Assembly (NCBI RefSeq): GCF_029961765.1
Contig: NZ_CP124681.1
Span: 3,906,001-3,970,000, forward strand
DNA length: 64,000 bases
Direction of reading: 5' to 3'
DNA from: Nocardioides sp. QY071
GTDB taxonomy: Bacteria > Actinomycetota > Actinomycetes > Propionibacteriales > Nocardioidaceae
Position 1 is the first letter of the stretch; every line of letters starts with the position of its first letter. The position numbers were made by a program, and so were the translations under genes. The notes beneath the pieces are model-generated. The model ran no database searches and had not been told where the DNA came from. It saw nothing but the letters and a program-made list of their open reading frames with translations. Below, one piece after another: positions 14,626-23,231 of this stretch.

Positions 14626-17241
14626 ATGCCACGAAGCACCTCGCCCCGACGACTGCGCCCGCTGTCTGTCGCGCTGCTCGCCGTCGCGCCCCTCGCCGCG
14701 ACCGCGCTGTCCTGCGTGTCCGGCACCGCGGCGCCGCTGCCGGCGGCCATTGCCAGCACCACCGCCACCACCACGGCCACGGCCACCACCACCGCCCAGA
14801 CCGGTCCGTGGTTCGAGCGGCTGGCGACGTACCCCGTGTTCCAGAACGTCCCCGCGGGCGTCGACCCGAGCGCGCCGACGGTGGCCGAGATCTCGGCGGT
14901 CTCGGCGGACGGCACCACGCTCGCCTACACCGACGCGCTCGGTGGACGGATCGGGTTCCTCGACATCACCGACGCGAAGCACCCCGTCGGCCTCGGCAGC
15001 CACGACGTGCGCGGCACCACCGACGACAGCCCGACCTCGGTCTCGATCGTCGGCGAGAACGCACTCGTCGTGGTGGACGAGAGCACCTACCCCGGCCTCG
15101 AGGACACCCCGTGGGCGGGCGAGGGGCCGGCACCCGGCGTCCGCGGCGGACGCCTCGACATCGTCGGCCTCGACGCACCGCACGACCTGGTCGCCACCAT
15201 CGACCTCCTCGGCCAGCCCGACTCGATCGCGATCAGCCCCGACGGCACGTACGCCGCGATCGCCATCGAGAACCAGCGCAACGAGGCGGTCGCCCCCGCC
15301 GGCGGCGACGAAGGCGACCTGCCCCAGCCGCCCTCCGGCTTCGTGCAGGTCATCGACCTCACCGACCCCGACCCGGCCCACTGGACAGCCACCCCGGTGA
15401 CGCTGTCGGAGACCGACCTGGCCGGGCTCGACACCCCGCAGGACGCCGAGCCGGAGTACGTCGACATCAACGCCGACAACGAGCTCGCGCTGACCCTGCA
15501 GGAGAACAACGGCGTCGTCGTCATCGACCTCGCCACGGCGAGCGTCGAGCACGTGTGGAGCGCCGGCAAGGCTCAGGTGTCGGGCATCGACACGACCAAG
15601 GACGGCATCTTCAACCCGACCGGCAGCATCGACCTGCCCCGTGAGCCCGACTCGATCCAATGGGTCGGCGACGGCCTGGTCGCCACCGCCAACGAGGGCG
15701 ACTGGAAGGGCGGCACCCGCGGCTGGACCGTCTTCGACGCCGCGGACGGCACCGTGAGATGGGACGCCGGCAACAGCTTCGAGCAGATCGCCACCCGCCA
15801 CGGCCTGTTCAACAACGACCGCGCCGCCAAGAAGGGCGCCGAGCCCGAGGGCCTCGCGTTCGACGAGATCGGCGGTACGCCGTACGCCTTCGTCGGCTCC
15901 GAGCGCAGCAACTTCGTGGCCGTCTACGACATGAGTGACCCGGTCCACCCGTCGTTCGTCCAGGCGCTGCCCACGACCAACGGTCCCGAGGGCCTGCTGC
16001 CGATCCCGGGCCGCGACCTGCTCGCGGTCTCCTCCGAGACCGACGATGCGAGCGTCCTGGTGCGCTCCTCGGTCGCGCTGTACGAGCTCGGCACCACGAA
16101 GCCGGCCTTCCCGTCGATCGTCTCCGCGGACGAGGAGGGCACCGCGATCGGCTGGGGCGCGCTCGGCGCGCTGAGCCCCGTGCCCGGCGACCCGCAGCGG
16201 GTCTGGGCCGCCAGCGACGCGGCGTACAAGACCGGCCGGATCTACTCGGTCGACCTCGGCCGGCACCCAGCCGTGATCGACGACGTGCTCACCGTCACCC
16301 AGGACGGCGCCCCGGTCGCGATCGACGTCGAGGGCATCGCAGCCCGCGCCGACGGCGGCTTCTGGCTGGCCGAGGAGGGCGCCACCGGCCCGGCCAACCG
16401 GCTGCTGCGCACCGACGCGTCCGGCGCGATCCAGCAGGCGGTCAGCCTGCCGGCCGACGTCGCCGCCGGTCTGGGCAAGTGGGGCCTCGAAGGCGTCACG
16501 GTGACCGGCTCGGGCGCGAGCGAGACCGTGTACGTCGCCCTGCAGCGGGCGCTGACCGGAGAGACCGCCCCGCGGATCGGGCGCTACGAGCCGGCCACCG
16601 GCCGGTGGACGTGGTTCGGGTACCCGCTCGAGACCACCACCGTCCCCGGCGACTGGGTCGGCCTCTCGGAGATCACCGCCGTCGACGCCGACACCCTGGC
16701 GGTCGTCGAGCGCGACAAGCAGAACGGCACCACGGCCGCGATCAAGCGCGTCTACGCCGTCGACCTCCCGGCCACGACCACCGGCGCCGTGACGCCGCTG
16801 ACCAAGCGCCTGGCCGTCGACCTGCTACCGCGGATGACCGCCCTGGGCGGCTGGACCCAGGAGAAGCTCGAGGGGTTCACCATCACCGCCGGCGGCGAGG
16901 CGATCGCCGTCACCGACAACGACGGGCTCAAGGACGCCACCGGCGAGACCCAGCTGTTCCGGCTCGGCGCGGCGTCGGCGTACTTCCCCGTTCCGCCGGC
17001 CGGCGGGCCGTCGGCCGCCTGCACCGCCGCCCAGGCCCAGGCCGTCCAGGCGGCGAACGCCGCGACCCAGGCCGCGGCCAAGGTGACGAAGCTGAAGAAG
17101 AAGCGGAAGGCGGCCGCCAAGGCCCACCACAAGGCGAAGGTCGCGAAGCTGAAGAAGAGGCTCACGAAGGCGAAGGCGGCCAGCAAGCTGGCGGCGAGCG
17201 CCTCGAGCGCGGCCCAGACAGCGGCGGCGAAGGCCTGCTGA
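14626..17241 (+). CDS. Secreted esterase-like phytase family protein with Lys/Ala-rich tail
   Basis: An 871-residue exported protein. A signal peptide (RRLRPLSVALLAVAPLAATALS) is followed by a Thr/Ala-rich linker. Residues about 50-490 are a beta-propeller-like repeat region (DSIAISPDGTYAAIAIENQRN, GPEGLLPIPGRDLLAVSSETDD). Residues about 510-790 match the esterase-like phytase domain (IDVEGIAARADGGFWLAEEG, LEGVTVTG, ITAVDADTLAVVERD). The last 80 residues are a Cys-bounded helix of AAK and KLKKK repeats, probably binding anionic wall polymers. ATG at 14626 is chosen as the one that starts the signal peptide. Related two-domain proteins are extracellular phosphoesterases; substrate unproven. 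Confidence 0.8.
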   Translation: MPRSTSPRRLRPLSVALLAVAPLAATALSCVSGTAAPLPAAIASTTATTTATATTTAQTGPWFERLATYPVFQNVPAGVDPSAPTVAEISAVSADGTTLAYTDALGGRIGFLDITDAKHPVGLGSHDVRGTTDDSPTSVSIVGENALVVVDESTYPGLEDTPWAGEGPAPGVRGGRLDIVGLDAPHDLVATIDLLGQPDSIAISPDGTYAAIAIENQRNEAVAPAGGDEGDLPQPPSGFVQVIDLTDPDPAHWTATPVTLSETDLAGLDTPQDAEPEYVDINADNELALTLQENNGVVVIDLATASVEHVWSAGKAQVSGIDTTKDGIFNPTGSIDLPREPDSIQWVGDGLVATANEGDWKGGTRGWTVFDAADGTVRWDAGNSFEQIATRHGLFNNDRAAKKGAEPEGLAFDEIGGTPYAFVGSERSNFVAVYDMSDPVHPSFVQALPTTNGPEGLLPIPGRDLLAVSSETDDASVLVRSSVALYELGTTKPAFPSIVSADEEGTAIGWGALGALSPVPGDPQRVWAASDAAYKTGRIYSVDLGRHPAVIDDVLTVTQDGAPVAIDVEGIAARADGGFWLAEEGATGPANRLLRTDASGAIQQAVSLPADVAAGLGKWGLEGVTVTGSGASETVYVALQRALTGETAPRIGRYEPATGRWTWFGYPLETTTVPGDWVGLSEITAVDADTLAVVERDKQNGTTAAIKRVYAVDLPATTTGAVTPLTKRLAVDLLPRMTALGGWTQEKLEGFTITAGGEAIAVTDNDGLKDATGETQLFRLGAASAYFPVPPAGGPSAACTAAQAQAVQAANAATQAAAKVTKLKKKRKAAAKAHHKAKVAKLKKRLTKAKAASKLAASASSAAQTAAAKAC

Positions 17242-17252
17242 TCGAACGGTAC

Positions 17253-17284
17253 GCCGGCCCGTCCCGCTCGCGGGGCGGGCCGGT
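17253..17284. terminator. Strong GC hairpin between convergent genes
   Basis: CCGGCCCGTCCCGC and GCGGGGCGGGCCGG form a nearly perfect 14-bp stem with a short TCG loop, between the stop of the phytase-like gene and the end of the ferritin-like gene. There is no T-run, as is common for actinobacterial terminators; it could act in both directions. Confidence 0.65.
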
Positions 17285-17289
17285 GTGCG

Positions 17290-17991
17290 TCAGGCCTCGA
17301 GCCCGAGCTCGGCCATCCGGGCCATGTGCCGCTCGGTGAGCCGGGTGAACATCCGGCCCATCGCGGCCAGGTCGAGGCCGGGACGGTCGACGCCGCCGGC
17401 GAGCAGCGCGGTCAGGGCGTCGCGGTCGGCGGCGACCCGCTGGGCCTGGGTGAGCGCCTCCCCCATCAGCCGGCGCCCCCACAGCGCGAGCCGGCCGCCG
17501 AGGCGGGCGTCCTGCGCGATCGCGGAACGCACCCGGTCGACGACGAAGGCCGCGTGGGTGCCCTCCTCCATCGTGGACACGACCAGGTCGCGGGTCTCGG
17601 GGTCGAGGTAGGCCGCGATCTCGCGGTAGAAGTCGTTGGCGAGCCCGTCGCCGACGTACGCCTTGACCAGGCCCTCGTACCAGTCGGCCGGCGCGGTGTG
17701 CTGGTGGAACGCGTCGAGCGGCTCACGGAACGGGAGCATCGCCTCGAACGGGTCCGCGCCGAGGGCGCGGAGCCGGTCGTGGAGGGCGTGCACCTTGGTC
17801 AGCTCACCGCTGGCCATGGTCGCGAGGTCGACCTTGTCGGCCAGGCTGGGCGCCAGCTTGGCGTCCTCGGCGAGGCGCTCGAACGCCGAGATCTCGCCGT
17901 ACGCGATCGCCGCCAGCAGGTCGACCACGGCCTCGCGGTAGGCCGGGTCGTCGGCGGCGGTGGGAGCGGTCGCGTCGGCGGATTCAGCCAT
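17290..17991 (-). CDS. Ferritin-like (MiaE-like fold) protein
   Basis: A 233-residue cytoplasmic four-helix-bundle protein. Residues about 15-190 carry the carboxylate/His pattern of ferritin-like di-iron proteins: LLAAIAYGEISAFERLAEDAK, MASGELTKVHALHDRL, DWYEGLVKAYVGDGLANDFYREIAAYLD and VSTMEEGTHAAFVVD. It resembles M. tuberculosis Rv3210c, which is likewise next to a RhlE helicase gene. ATG at 17991 begins MAESADATAP; the frame upstream is noise. Divergent from the DEAD-box helicase. Actual metal content and substrate are unknown. Confidence 0.8.
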   Translation of the reverse strand: MAESADATAPTAADDPAYREAVVDLLAAIAYGEISAFERLAEDAKLAPSLADKVDLATMASGELTKVHALHDRLRALGADPFEAMLPFREPLDAFHQHTAPADWYEGLVKAYVGDGLANDFYREIAAYLDPETRDLVVSTMEEGTHAAFVVDRVRSAIAQDARLGGRLALWGRRLMGEALTQAQRVAADRDALTALLAGGVDRPGLDLAAMGRMFTRLTERHMARMAELGLEA

Positions 17992-18110
17992 GCGCCGAGC
18001 GTACAAGTAGACTCGGGGGTAGCGAGAGCCTGCCCGCACCCTCACCGGAGCGCGCCGGCCCGCCCGGGCACCCGCCCACGTATGTGCGCGGCTGAGTGTG
18101 AACAGCCGCA

Positions 18111-19697
18111 TTGATCTGGCGCCATGCCGACCGGCTGACGACACTCACGAAAGCGAACAGAACACTGACTTCCAACGACACCACCGCCGCGCCCACCACC
18201 GAGTCCGCGGCGGAGGCTCCGACCTTCCGCGACCTCGGCGTGATGCCGAAGATCTGCGACGCGCTCGAGCGGGCCGGGATCACCCACCCCTTCGCCATCC
18301 AGGAGATGACCCTCTCCGTCGCGCTGATGGGCACCGACCTGATCGGCCAGGCGCGCACCGGCACCGGCAAGACCCTCGCCTTCGGCATCCCGGTCATCCA
18401 GCGCAGCGTCGCGCCGAGCGACCCCGACTACGCCGAGATCCCGCAGGGCAAGCCGCAGGCCCTGATCGTCGCGCCGACCCGCGAGCTCGCTCTGCAGGTC
18501 TCCAGTGACCTCGAGATCGCCAGCCGCGACCGCGGCCTGCGCGTCCTCACCATCTACGGCGGCGTCGGCTACGAGCCGCAGATCGAGGCCCTCGAGAGCG
18601 GCGTCGACATCGTCATCGGTACGCCGGGCCGCCTGATCGACCTCGCCAACCGGAGGGTCCTCGACCTCTCCCACGTGCACGCGCTGGTGCTCGACGAGGC
18701 CGACGAGATGCTGGACCTGGGCTTCCTGCCCGACGTCGAGAAGCTGCTGCGGATGACGCCGGAGACCCGGCAGACCATGCTGTTCTCGGCGACCATGCCC
18801 AGCGCGATCGTCTCCCTGGCCCGCATGCACATGCGGCACCCGATGAACATCCGCGCGGAGTCGTCGTACGAGAACGCGACGGTGCCCGCCACCGCCCAGT
18901 TCATCTACCTGGCCCACGACCTCGACAAGCCGGAGATCCTCGGTCGCCTGCTGCAGGCCGAGGACGCCGACAAGATGATCGTGTTCACCCGCACCAAGCG
19001 GCAGGCCCAGCGCGTGGCCGACGACCTCGTCGAGCGCGGCTTCAAGGCCAGCCCGCTGCACGGCGACATGGCGCAGGTCGCGCGCGAGAAGGCGCTGACG
19101 AGGTTCCGCGAGGACAAGATCAAGGTCCTCGTCGCCACCGACGTCGCGGCCCGCGGCATCGACGTGTCGGGCGTGAGCCACGTGGTCAACTACACCTGCC
19201 CCGAGGACGACAAGACCTACGTCCACCGGATCGGCCGCACCGGCCGCGCCGGGGCCTCCGGCATCGCGATCACCCTGGTCGACGCGACCGACGTGCACCG
19301 CTGGAAGATGATCAACAAGGCGCTCGACCTGCCCTTCGACGAGCCGCTCGAGACCTACTCCACCTCCGAGCACCTCTTCCACGACCAGGGCATCGCCCCC
19401 GGCACCAAGGGCCGGATCGCTCCCCCGGCGCCGCCGGCGCCCAAGGGCGAGCGGTCGGAGCGCTCGGGCGAGCGTTCCGAGCGTCGCTCGAGCGAGCGCA
19501 ACCGGACCCGCACCCGGACCCGCACCCGCGGCGGCAAGCCGGTCGAGGGCGGCGCCGAGGCGTCGGCCGAGGCCAAGGACGGCGAGGGTACGCCGGCCGA
19601 GGGCGGCGAGCGTCCTGCCAACCGCAACCGCCGGCGTCGTCGCCGCAGCGGTGGCGGCAACGGCGCGAGCGCTCCGGCGGAGACGCCGAGCGCCTGA
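18111..19697 (+). CDS. DEAD-box RNA helicase
   Basis: An ATP-dependent RNA helicase of the RhlE/CsdA type, about 500-528 residues. Motifs in order: TFRDLGVMPKI (Q motif region), ARTGTGKT (I), PTRELA (Ia), TPGRL (Ib), DEADEMLD (II), SATMP (III), IVFTRTKRQA (IV), VATDVAARGID (V) and HRIGRTGRAG (VI). The C-terminal 110 residues are low-complexity Arg/Ser/Glu/Gly (GERSERSGERSERRSSER, RNRRRRRRSGG), an RNA-binding tail. The start is uncertain: a TTG at 18111 opens the frame, but the conserved part begins near residue 35 and a downstream non-ATG start is possible. An intrinsic terminator follows at 19713-19745. Confidence 0.92.
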   Translation: MIWRHADRLTTLTKANRTLTSNDTTAAPTTESAAEAPTFRDLGVMPKICDALERAGITHPFAIQEMTLSVALMGTDLIGQARTGTGKTLAFGIPVIQRSVAPSDPDYAEIPQGKPQALIVAPTRELALQVSSDLEIASRDRGLRVLTIYGGVGYEPQIEALESGVDIVIGTPGRLIDLANRRVLDLSHVHALVLDEADEMLDLGFLPDVEKLLRMTPETRQTMLFSATMPSAIVSLARMHMRHPMNIRAESSYENATVPATAQFIYLAHDLDKPEILGRLLQAEDADKMIVFTRTKRQAQRVADDLVERGFKASPLHGDMAQVAREKALTRFREDKIKVLVATDVAARGIDVSGVSHVVNYTCPEDDKTYVHRIGRTGRAGASGIAITLVDATDVHRWKMINKALDLPFDEPLETYSTSEHLFHDQGIAPGTKGRIAPPAPPAPKGERSERSGERSERRSSERNRTRTRTRTRGGKPVEGGAEASAEAKDGEGTPAEGGERPANRNRRRRRRSGGGNGASAPAETPSA

Positions 19698-19712
19698 CCT
19701 GACAGCAAACGG

Positions 19713-19745
19713 AAGGAGCCCGGACCACTGTGGTCCGGGCTCCTT
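19713..19745 (+). terminator. Intrinsic terminator after the helicase gene
   Basis: AAGGAGCCCGGACCA and TGGTCCGGGCTCCTT form a perfect 15-bp stem with a CTG loop, 15 bp after the stop codon; CTGTGTT follows the stem. This is the clearest terminator in the window and also faces the end of the convergent EEP gene. Confidence 0.9.
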
Positions 19746-19797
19746 CTGTGTTCCAGGGCTCACGGTCCCCGAGGGAGGCTCCGGAGCGCCGATCGAC

Positions 19798-20646
19798 TCA
19801 GCTGGCGAGCGGCTCGACCCAGACGTTGCCGACGACCACCGGGTGGTCGCTGATGCCGTTGTAGACCTTGGCGTAGTCGCTGAACTTGCTGCCGGTCCAG
19901 GTGGCGAGCATCCAGTCCGGGCCGGCCTTCGGGGGCACCGGGCAGGGCTTCTTCTTCGTGCCGCCGAGGGAGACCAGGTCGGTCGCCTTGGCGACGCGCT
20001 GGCAGAACTCGACGCGCTCGTTCATGTCGCCCATGACCAGGACGGGCTGGCCCTTGGCGCCGAGGCGCTTGATGAGCTTGATCTCACGCTCGGTCGAGAC
20101 GTCGCGCTCGTGCTCCAGGCCGCCGGGGGCGTTGTGGATCGCGATGACGTACAGGACGCGCTTGGTGGCGCGGTTCTTGAGCTTGACCCACGGGATGGCG
20201 CGCATCTTGCCCATCGACGGGCGGTAGATCTGGCCCTTGTCGAGGGCCTCGAACTCGTCGGTCTTCCAGGCGACCTGGATCGCGCCGCTGAAGTTGTCGA
20301 GGGTGCGGCGCGGCCAGAACTTGAAGCGCGAGAGGCGCTTGCGCAGCACCTTCAGCTGGGACTGGTGCACCTCCTGGAAGGCGACCACGTTGCGCTTACG
20401 CTGCTGGACCTGGGTGGCGGCGGCGTTCGCGCGGCCCAGGCCGCCGGGGGCCATCGAGGCGGTGAGGATGTTGAAGGTCATCGCGCGGACCTCGAACCCG
20501 CCGCCCTTCTGCGACGCGGTGGGAGCCGGAACCGGCTCCACGGCGGCCGCGGTGGCGCTCTGGGTGTGCGCCAGCGTGGCGCCGAGCGCGAGGACCATCA
20601 GCGCGGCGACGATCTTGGCAAGGTGCTTTCCGTACGGGGCGAGCAT
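19798..20646 (-). CDS. Secreted endonuclease/exonuclease/phosphatase (EEP) family protein
   Basis: A 282-residue exported hydrolase of the DNase I-like EEP fold. The signal peptide is KHLAKIVAALMVLALGATLAHTQSATA. EEP motifs follow: MTFNILTASM, FQEVHQSQ (metal-binding Glu), IAIHNAPGG, VMGDMNER (Asp/Asn) and ISDHPVVV (catalytic Asp-His). Members include DNases, sphingomyelinases and inositol-phosphate phosphatases, so the substrate is open. It resembles the EEP domains encoded at 43.2-44.5 and 51.3-52.5 kb, making three such exported proteins in 33 kb. It ends 52 bp after the helicase terminator, convergently. Confidence 0.85.
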   Translation of the reverse strand: MLAPYGKHLAKIVAALMVLALGATLAHTQSATAAAVEPVPAPTASQKGGGFEVRAMTFNILTASMAPGGLGRANAAATQVQQRKRNVVAFQEVHQSQLKVLRKRLSRFKFWPRRTLDNFSGAIQVAWKTDEFEALDKGQIYRPSMGKMRAIPWVKLKNRATKRVLYVIAIHNAPGGLEHERDVSTEREIKLIKRLGAKGQPVLVMGDMNERVEFCQRVAKATDLVSLGGTKKKPCPVPPKAGPDWMLATWTGSKFSDYAKVYNGISDHPVVVGNVWVEPLAS

Positions 20647-20733
20647 CCGGGCACCCTAGGCAGAAGCCCCCCGAGCAGGGCAAATCGGCTCGGCCGCCGC
20701 CGTGGGGCTGGCGGGGCTCCTGGTGCTGCCGGG

Positions 20734-21513
20734 TCAGGCGGTGACGACGACCGTGGTGCCGACCGGGGCGAAGTCCCACAGCGCGATCGCGTTGGGACGG
20801 TCCTGGCGGATGCAGCCGTGCGAGAGCGGGGTGCCGAGCTGGGCCCGGGTCTGCACCGGCTTGCCGTCGTCGACCGGGATCGTGTGGAAGCCGATCGCGG
20901 CGCCCTCGTTGCCCTGGGTGAACCGGACGAAGTACTCCATCGTCCCGGAGTCGTCGACGCCGATGGCGTGGCGGCTGCGGGAGTAGACGGCATAGGTGCC
21001 GGGATCGAGGTTGTCCTCGACGCTGCCCGAGACACGGTAGGTCCGGGCCACGTCGCCGTCGCTGTCGACCAGCCAGACCCGCTGGCGGCCCTCGCTGAAC
21101 ACGATCCGGCGCCCGCTCCCCGAGCGCGCGGGCAGATCGGTGGAGTCCGAGACCGCCGCGATCCGAGTGCTCGCGTCGGCCAGGTCGCCCGTGAGCGGTG
21201 CCTCGAGGGCGGTGCGGTCGTCGGCCTTCGGGGTGTCGGTCGCGGCCTGCTTCGGCGTGGTCGGCGTGGTCGGCGTGGTCGGCGTGGCCGCGGCCGGTGT
21301 GGTCGGGGCGTCCTGGCCGGCGGCGGCCGGCTCCTCGGGCTCGCCGGGGAGCAGCCCGAGGCCACCCGCGACCGCGACGGCGGTCACGGTGAGGGCGGCG
21401 GCCACGGCGGTGATCCGGCCGTAGCGCGGTCGCGCCGGCGCGGCGCGACGCCGGCCGGCCTGCTGCCGGGCACGGTGTCGCCCCGGGTCACGGCGGGCAG
21501 CGTGCTTCGACAC
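20734..21513 (-). CDS. L,D-transpeptidase (YkuD family), membrane-anchored
   Basis: A 259-residue cell-wall enzyme. A basic N-terminus (SKHAARRDPGRHRARQQAG) precedes one membrane segment (ITAVAAALTVTAVAVAGGLGL), a Thr/Pro-rich linker (TPTTPTTPTTPK) and the catalytic domain from about residue 120. The active-site motif is GTPLSHGCIRQ with the catalytic Cys; the upstream His is in AIGFHTIP. L,D-transpeptidases make 3-3 peptidoglycan cross-links or attach proteins. GTG at 21513 lies 5 bp after the ParA stop, so the two genes are probably co-transcribed. The linker sequence and anchor imply action outside the membrane. Confidence 0.88.
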   Translation of the reverse strand: MSKHAARRDPGRHRARQQAGRRRAAPARPRYGRITAVAAALTVTAVAVAGGLGLLPGEPEEPAAAGQDAPTTPAAATPTTPTTPTTPKQAATDTPKADDRTALEAPLTGDLADASTRIAAVSDSTDLPARSGSGRRIVFSEGRQRVWLVDSDGDVARTYRVSGSVEDNLDPGTYAVYSRSRHAIGVDDSGTMEYFVRFTQGNEGAAIGFHTIPVDDGKPVQTRAQLGTPLSHGCIRQDRPNAIALWDFAPVGTTVVVTA

Positions 21514-21518
21514 CTGGC

Positions 21519-22322
21519 TCAACGTGCCGATCGGGCGAGCAGGGAGCCCGCCACCTCGCGGTAGGCCTCGGCGCCCTTGCTGGTGCGGCTGGTCGCGAGG
21601 ATCGAGCGACCCGCGGCCGGCGCCTCGGCGAACTTGATGGTCTTGGGGATCGGCGGCTCGACGACCTCGAGCTCGTAGGTCTCCGAGATCGTGTCGAGCA
21701 CGGCCCGTGCGTGGTTGGTGCGACCGTCGTACAGCGTCGGCAGGACGCCCCACACGGCGAGGTCGCGGTTGGTGAACCGGCGTACGTCGTGCACGGTGTC
21801 GAGCAGCTGGCCGACGCCGCGGTGGGACAGGGTCTCGCACTGCAGCGGGATGAGGACGCCGGTCGCGGCGGTCAGCGCGGCGACGGTCAGCACGCCGAGG
21901 GAGGGCGGGCAGTCGAGCAGCACCCAGTCGTAGCTGCGACCGCTGGCCTGGAGGTCCTCCATCACGCCGCGCAGCACGTGCTCGCGGCCGGTGCGGGTGA
22001 GCAGGTCGGCCTCGGCGCGGGCCAGCTCGATGGTGGCCGGCAGCAGGTCGACGCCGTCCTCGGTCTCGAGGATCACCTCCTCGACCGCGGTGCCCTTGGT
22101 GAGCACGTGGTGCACCGACAGCTCGAGGTCCTCGGGGTCGATGCCCAGCGAGAACGTCAGGCAGGCCTGGGGGTCGAGGTCGACGAGCAGCACGCTCTGC
22201 CCGCGCTCGGCGAGGGCCGCTCCGATCGACGCGACGCTGGTCGTCTTCGCGACGCCGCCCTTCTGGTTGGCGACAGCGAGGATCGTGGGAGCCGCCTGCA
22301 CGCTGTTCATCGGGACCATCAT
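21519..22322 (-). CDS. ParA/Soj-family ATPase
   Basis: A 267-residue deviant Walker-A ATPase. The P-loop is ANQKGGVAKTTSVASIG; VLLVDLDPQACLTFSLG (A'), WVLLDCPPSLGVLTVAAL (Walker B) and LIPLQCETLSHRGVGQL complete the fold. It is close to M. tuberculosis Rv3213c, an orphan ParA near the same ferritin-like and RhlE genes; no ParB partner or parS site is visible here. It may position the co-transcribed L,D-transpeptidase or another surface factor rather than the chromosome. Several ATGs exist (22322, 22319, 22310); conserved sequence starts after them all. Confidence 0.9.
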   Translation of the reverse strand: MMVPMNSVQAAPTILAVANQKGGVAKTTSVASIGAALAERGQSVLLVDLDPQACLTFSLGIDPEDLELSVHHVLTKGTAVEEVILETEDGVDLLPATIELARAEADLLTRTGREHVLRGVMEDLQASGRSYDWVLLDCPPSLGVLTVAALTAATGVLIPLQCETLSHRGVGQLLDTVHDVRRFTNRDLAVWGVLPTLYDGRTNHARAVLDTISETYELEVVEPPIPKTIKFAEAPAAGRSILATSRTSKGAEAYREVAGSLLARSAR

Positions 22323-22348
22323 GCCCGATCGGGCCCTAGGGTTGCGGC

Positions 22349-23110
22349 ATGCCCACAGCTCTCGTGACCGGCGCCACCGCCGGCATCGGCCTCGAGTTCG
22401 CCCGCCAGCTCGCCGCTCGCGGCGACGACCTGGTCCTGGTGGCCCGCGACGAGGTCCGGCTCGCGTCCGTCGCGGGCGAGCTTCGGTCGTCGTACGGCGT
22501 CGGCGTGGAGGTGCTGCCCGCCGACCTCACCTCGCTCGAGGCGCTCGGCCGGGTCGAGGCGCGGCTGGCGGACCGCGGCGAGCCGGTCGACCTGCTGGTC
22601 AACAACGCCGGCTTCGGCCTCAAGGAGCGCTTCCTCGACAACCCGGTCGACGTCGAGCAGGCCCAGCAGGACGTGCTGGTGCGCGCGGTACTGCGGCTGA
22701 CCCATGCGGCGCTCGGGGGCATGGTCGAGCGCGGCCGCGGCGGCGTGATCAACGTGTCGAGCGTCGCCGCCTTCCTCCCCCGCGGCACCTACAGCGCCGC
22801 GAAGGCGTGGGTGAACTCGTTCAGTGCGTGGGCACACCAGGAGTACGCCGGACGGGGCGTCACCGTGATGGCGCTGTGCCCCGGCTTCGTGAAGACCGAG
22901 TTCCACCAGCGCCTCGGCATCGACCGCGACGCCTCGGCGCCCCGGTTGCTGTGGCTGGAGCCCGACCGCCTGGTCCGCGACGCACTGGCCGACTTCGACC
23001 GCGGCCGCGCGATGTCGATCCCGTCGAAGCGCTACAAGGCGATCGTGGCCGGCACCCGCGTGGTCCCGGGCTCGGTCCTGCAGCGGCTGCAGTCGCTCGG
23101 CCGGAAGTGA
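22349..23110 (+). CDS. Short-chain dehydrogenase/reductase
   Basis: A 253-residue classical SDR. The cofactor motif TGATAGIGLEFARQLA at the N-terminus with ARDEVRL after strand 2 favours NADP(H). NNAGFG is at about residue 88, the catalytic serine is in NVSSVAAFLP and YSAAKAW supplies Tyr and Lys. PGFVKTEF follows as usual. The substrate cannot be told; similarity to the SDRs annotated as oxidoreductases of unknown specificity is general. Divergent from ParA with 26 bp between starts, and convergent with marC across a hairpin-rich repeat. Confidence 0.9.
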   Translation: MPTALVTGATAGIGLEFARQLAARGDDLVLVARDEVRLASVAGELRSSYGVGVEVLPADLTSLEALGRVEARLADRGEPVDLLVNNAGFGLKERFLDNPVDVEQAQQDVLVRAVLRLTHAALGGMVERGRGGVINVSSVAAFLPRGTYSAAKAWVNSFSAWAHQEYAGRGVTVMALCPGFVKTEFHQRLGIDRDASAPRLLWLEPDRLVRDALADFDRGRAMSIPSKRYKAIVAGTRVVPGSVLQRLQSLGRK

Positions 23111-23111
23111 C

Positions 23112-23228
23112 GTTGAGTTGCCCCGTCCTACGGGTTGAGTTGCCACTTTCTCGCCGTTGAGTTGCCGGTCCCTCGGCACTCAATGGCGACAAAGTGGCAA
23201 CTCAACGGTGAGGATGCGGCAACTCAAC
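23112..23228. repeat. Cluster of GTTGAGTTGCC repeats in both orientations
   Basis: GTTGAGTTGCC occurs at 23112-23122, 23134-23144 and 23156-23166, and its complement GGCAACTCAAC at 23196-23206 and 23218-23228. GTTGAGTTGCCACTTT (23134-23149) pairs perfectly with AAAGTGGCAACTCAAC (23191-23206), giving a 16-bp stem. Spacing between forward copies is exactly 22 bp and so is that between the reverse copies. It separates two convergent genes and probably ends both transcripts. Confidence 0.85.
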
Positions 23229-23231
23229 CAT

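Noticed and set aside
21519..22322. ParA as part of a chromosome partition parAB locus
   Set aside because: No parB gene or parS-like sites nearby; context matches the orphan ParA of the Rv3210c-Rv3213c type locus.
23112..23228. GTTGAGTTGCC array as a CRISPR
   Set aside because: Repeats are 11 bp, occur in both orientations, and the spacers are about 11 bp; no cas genes nearby.
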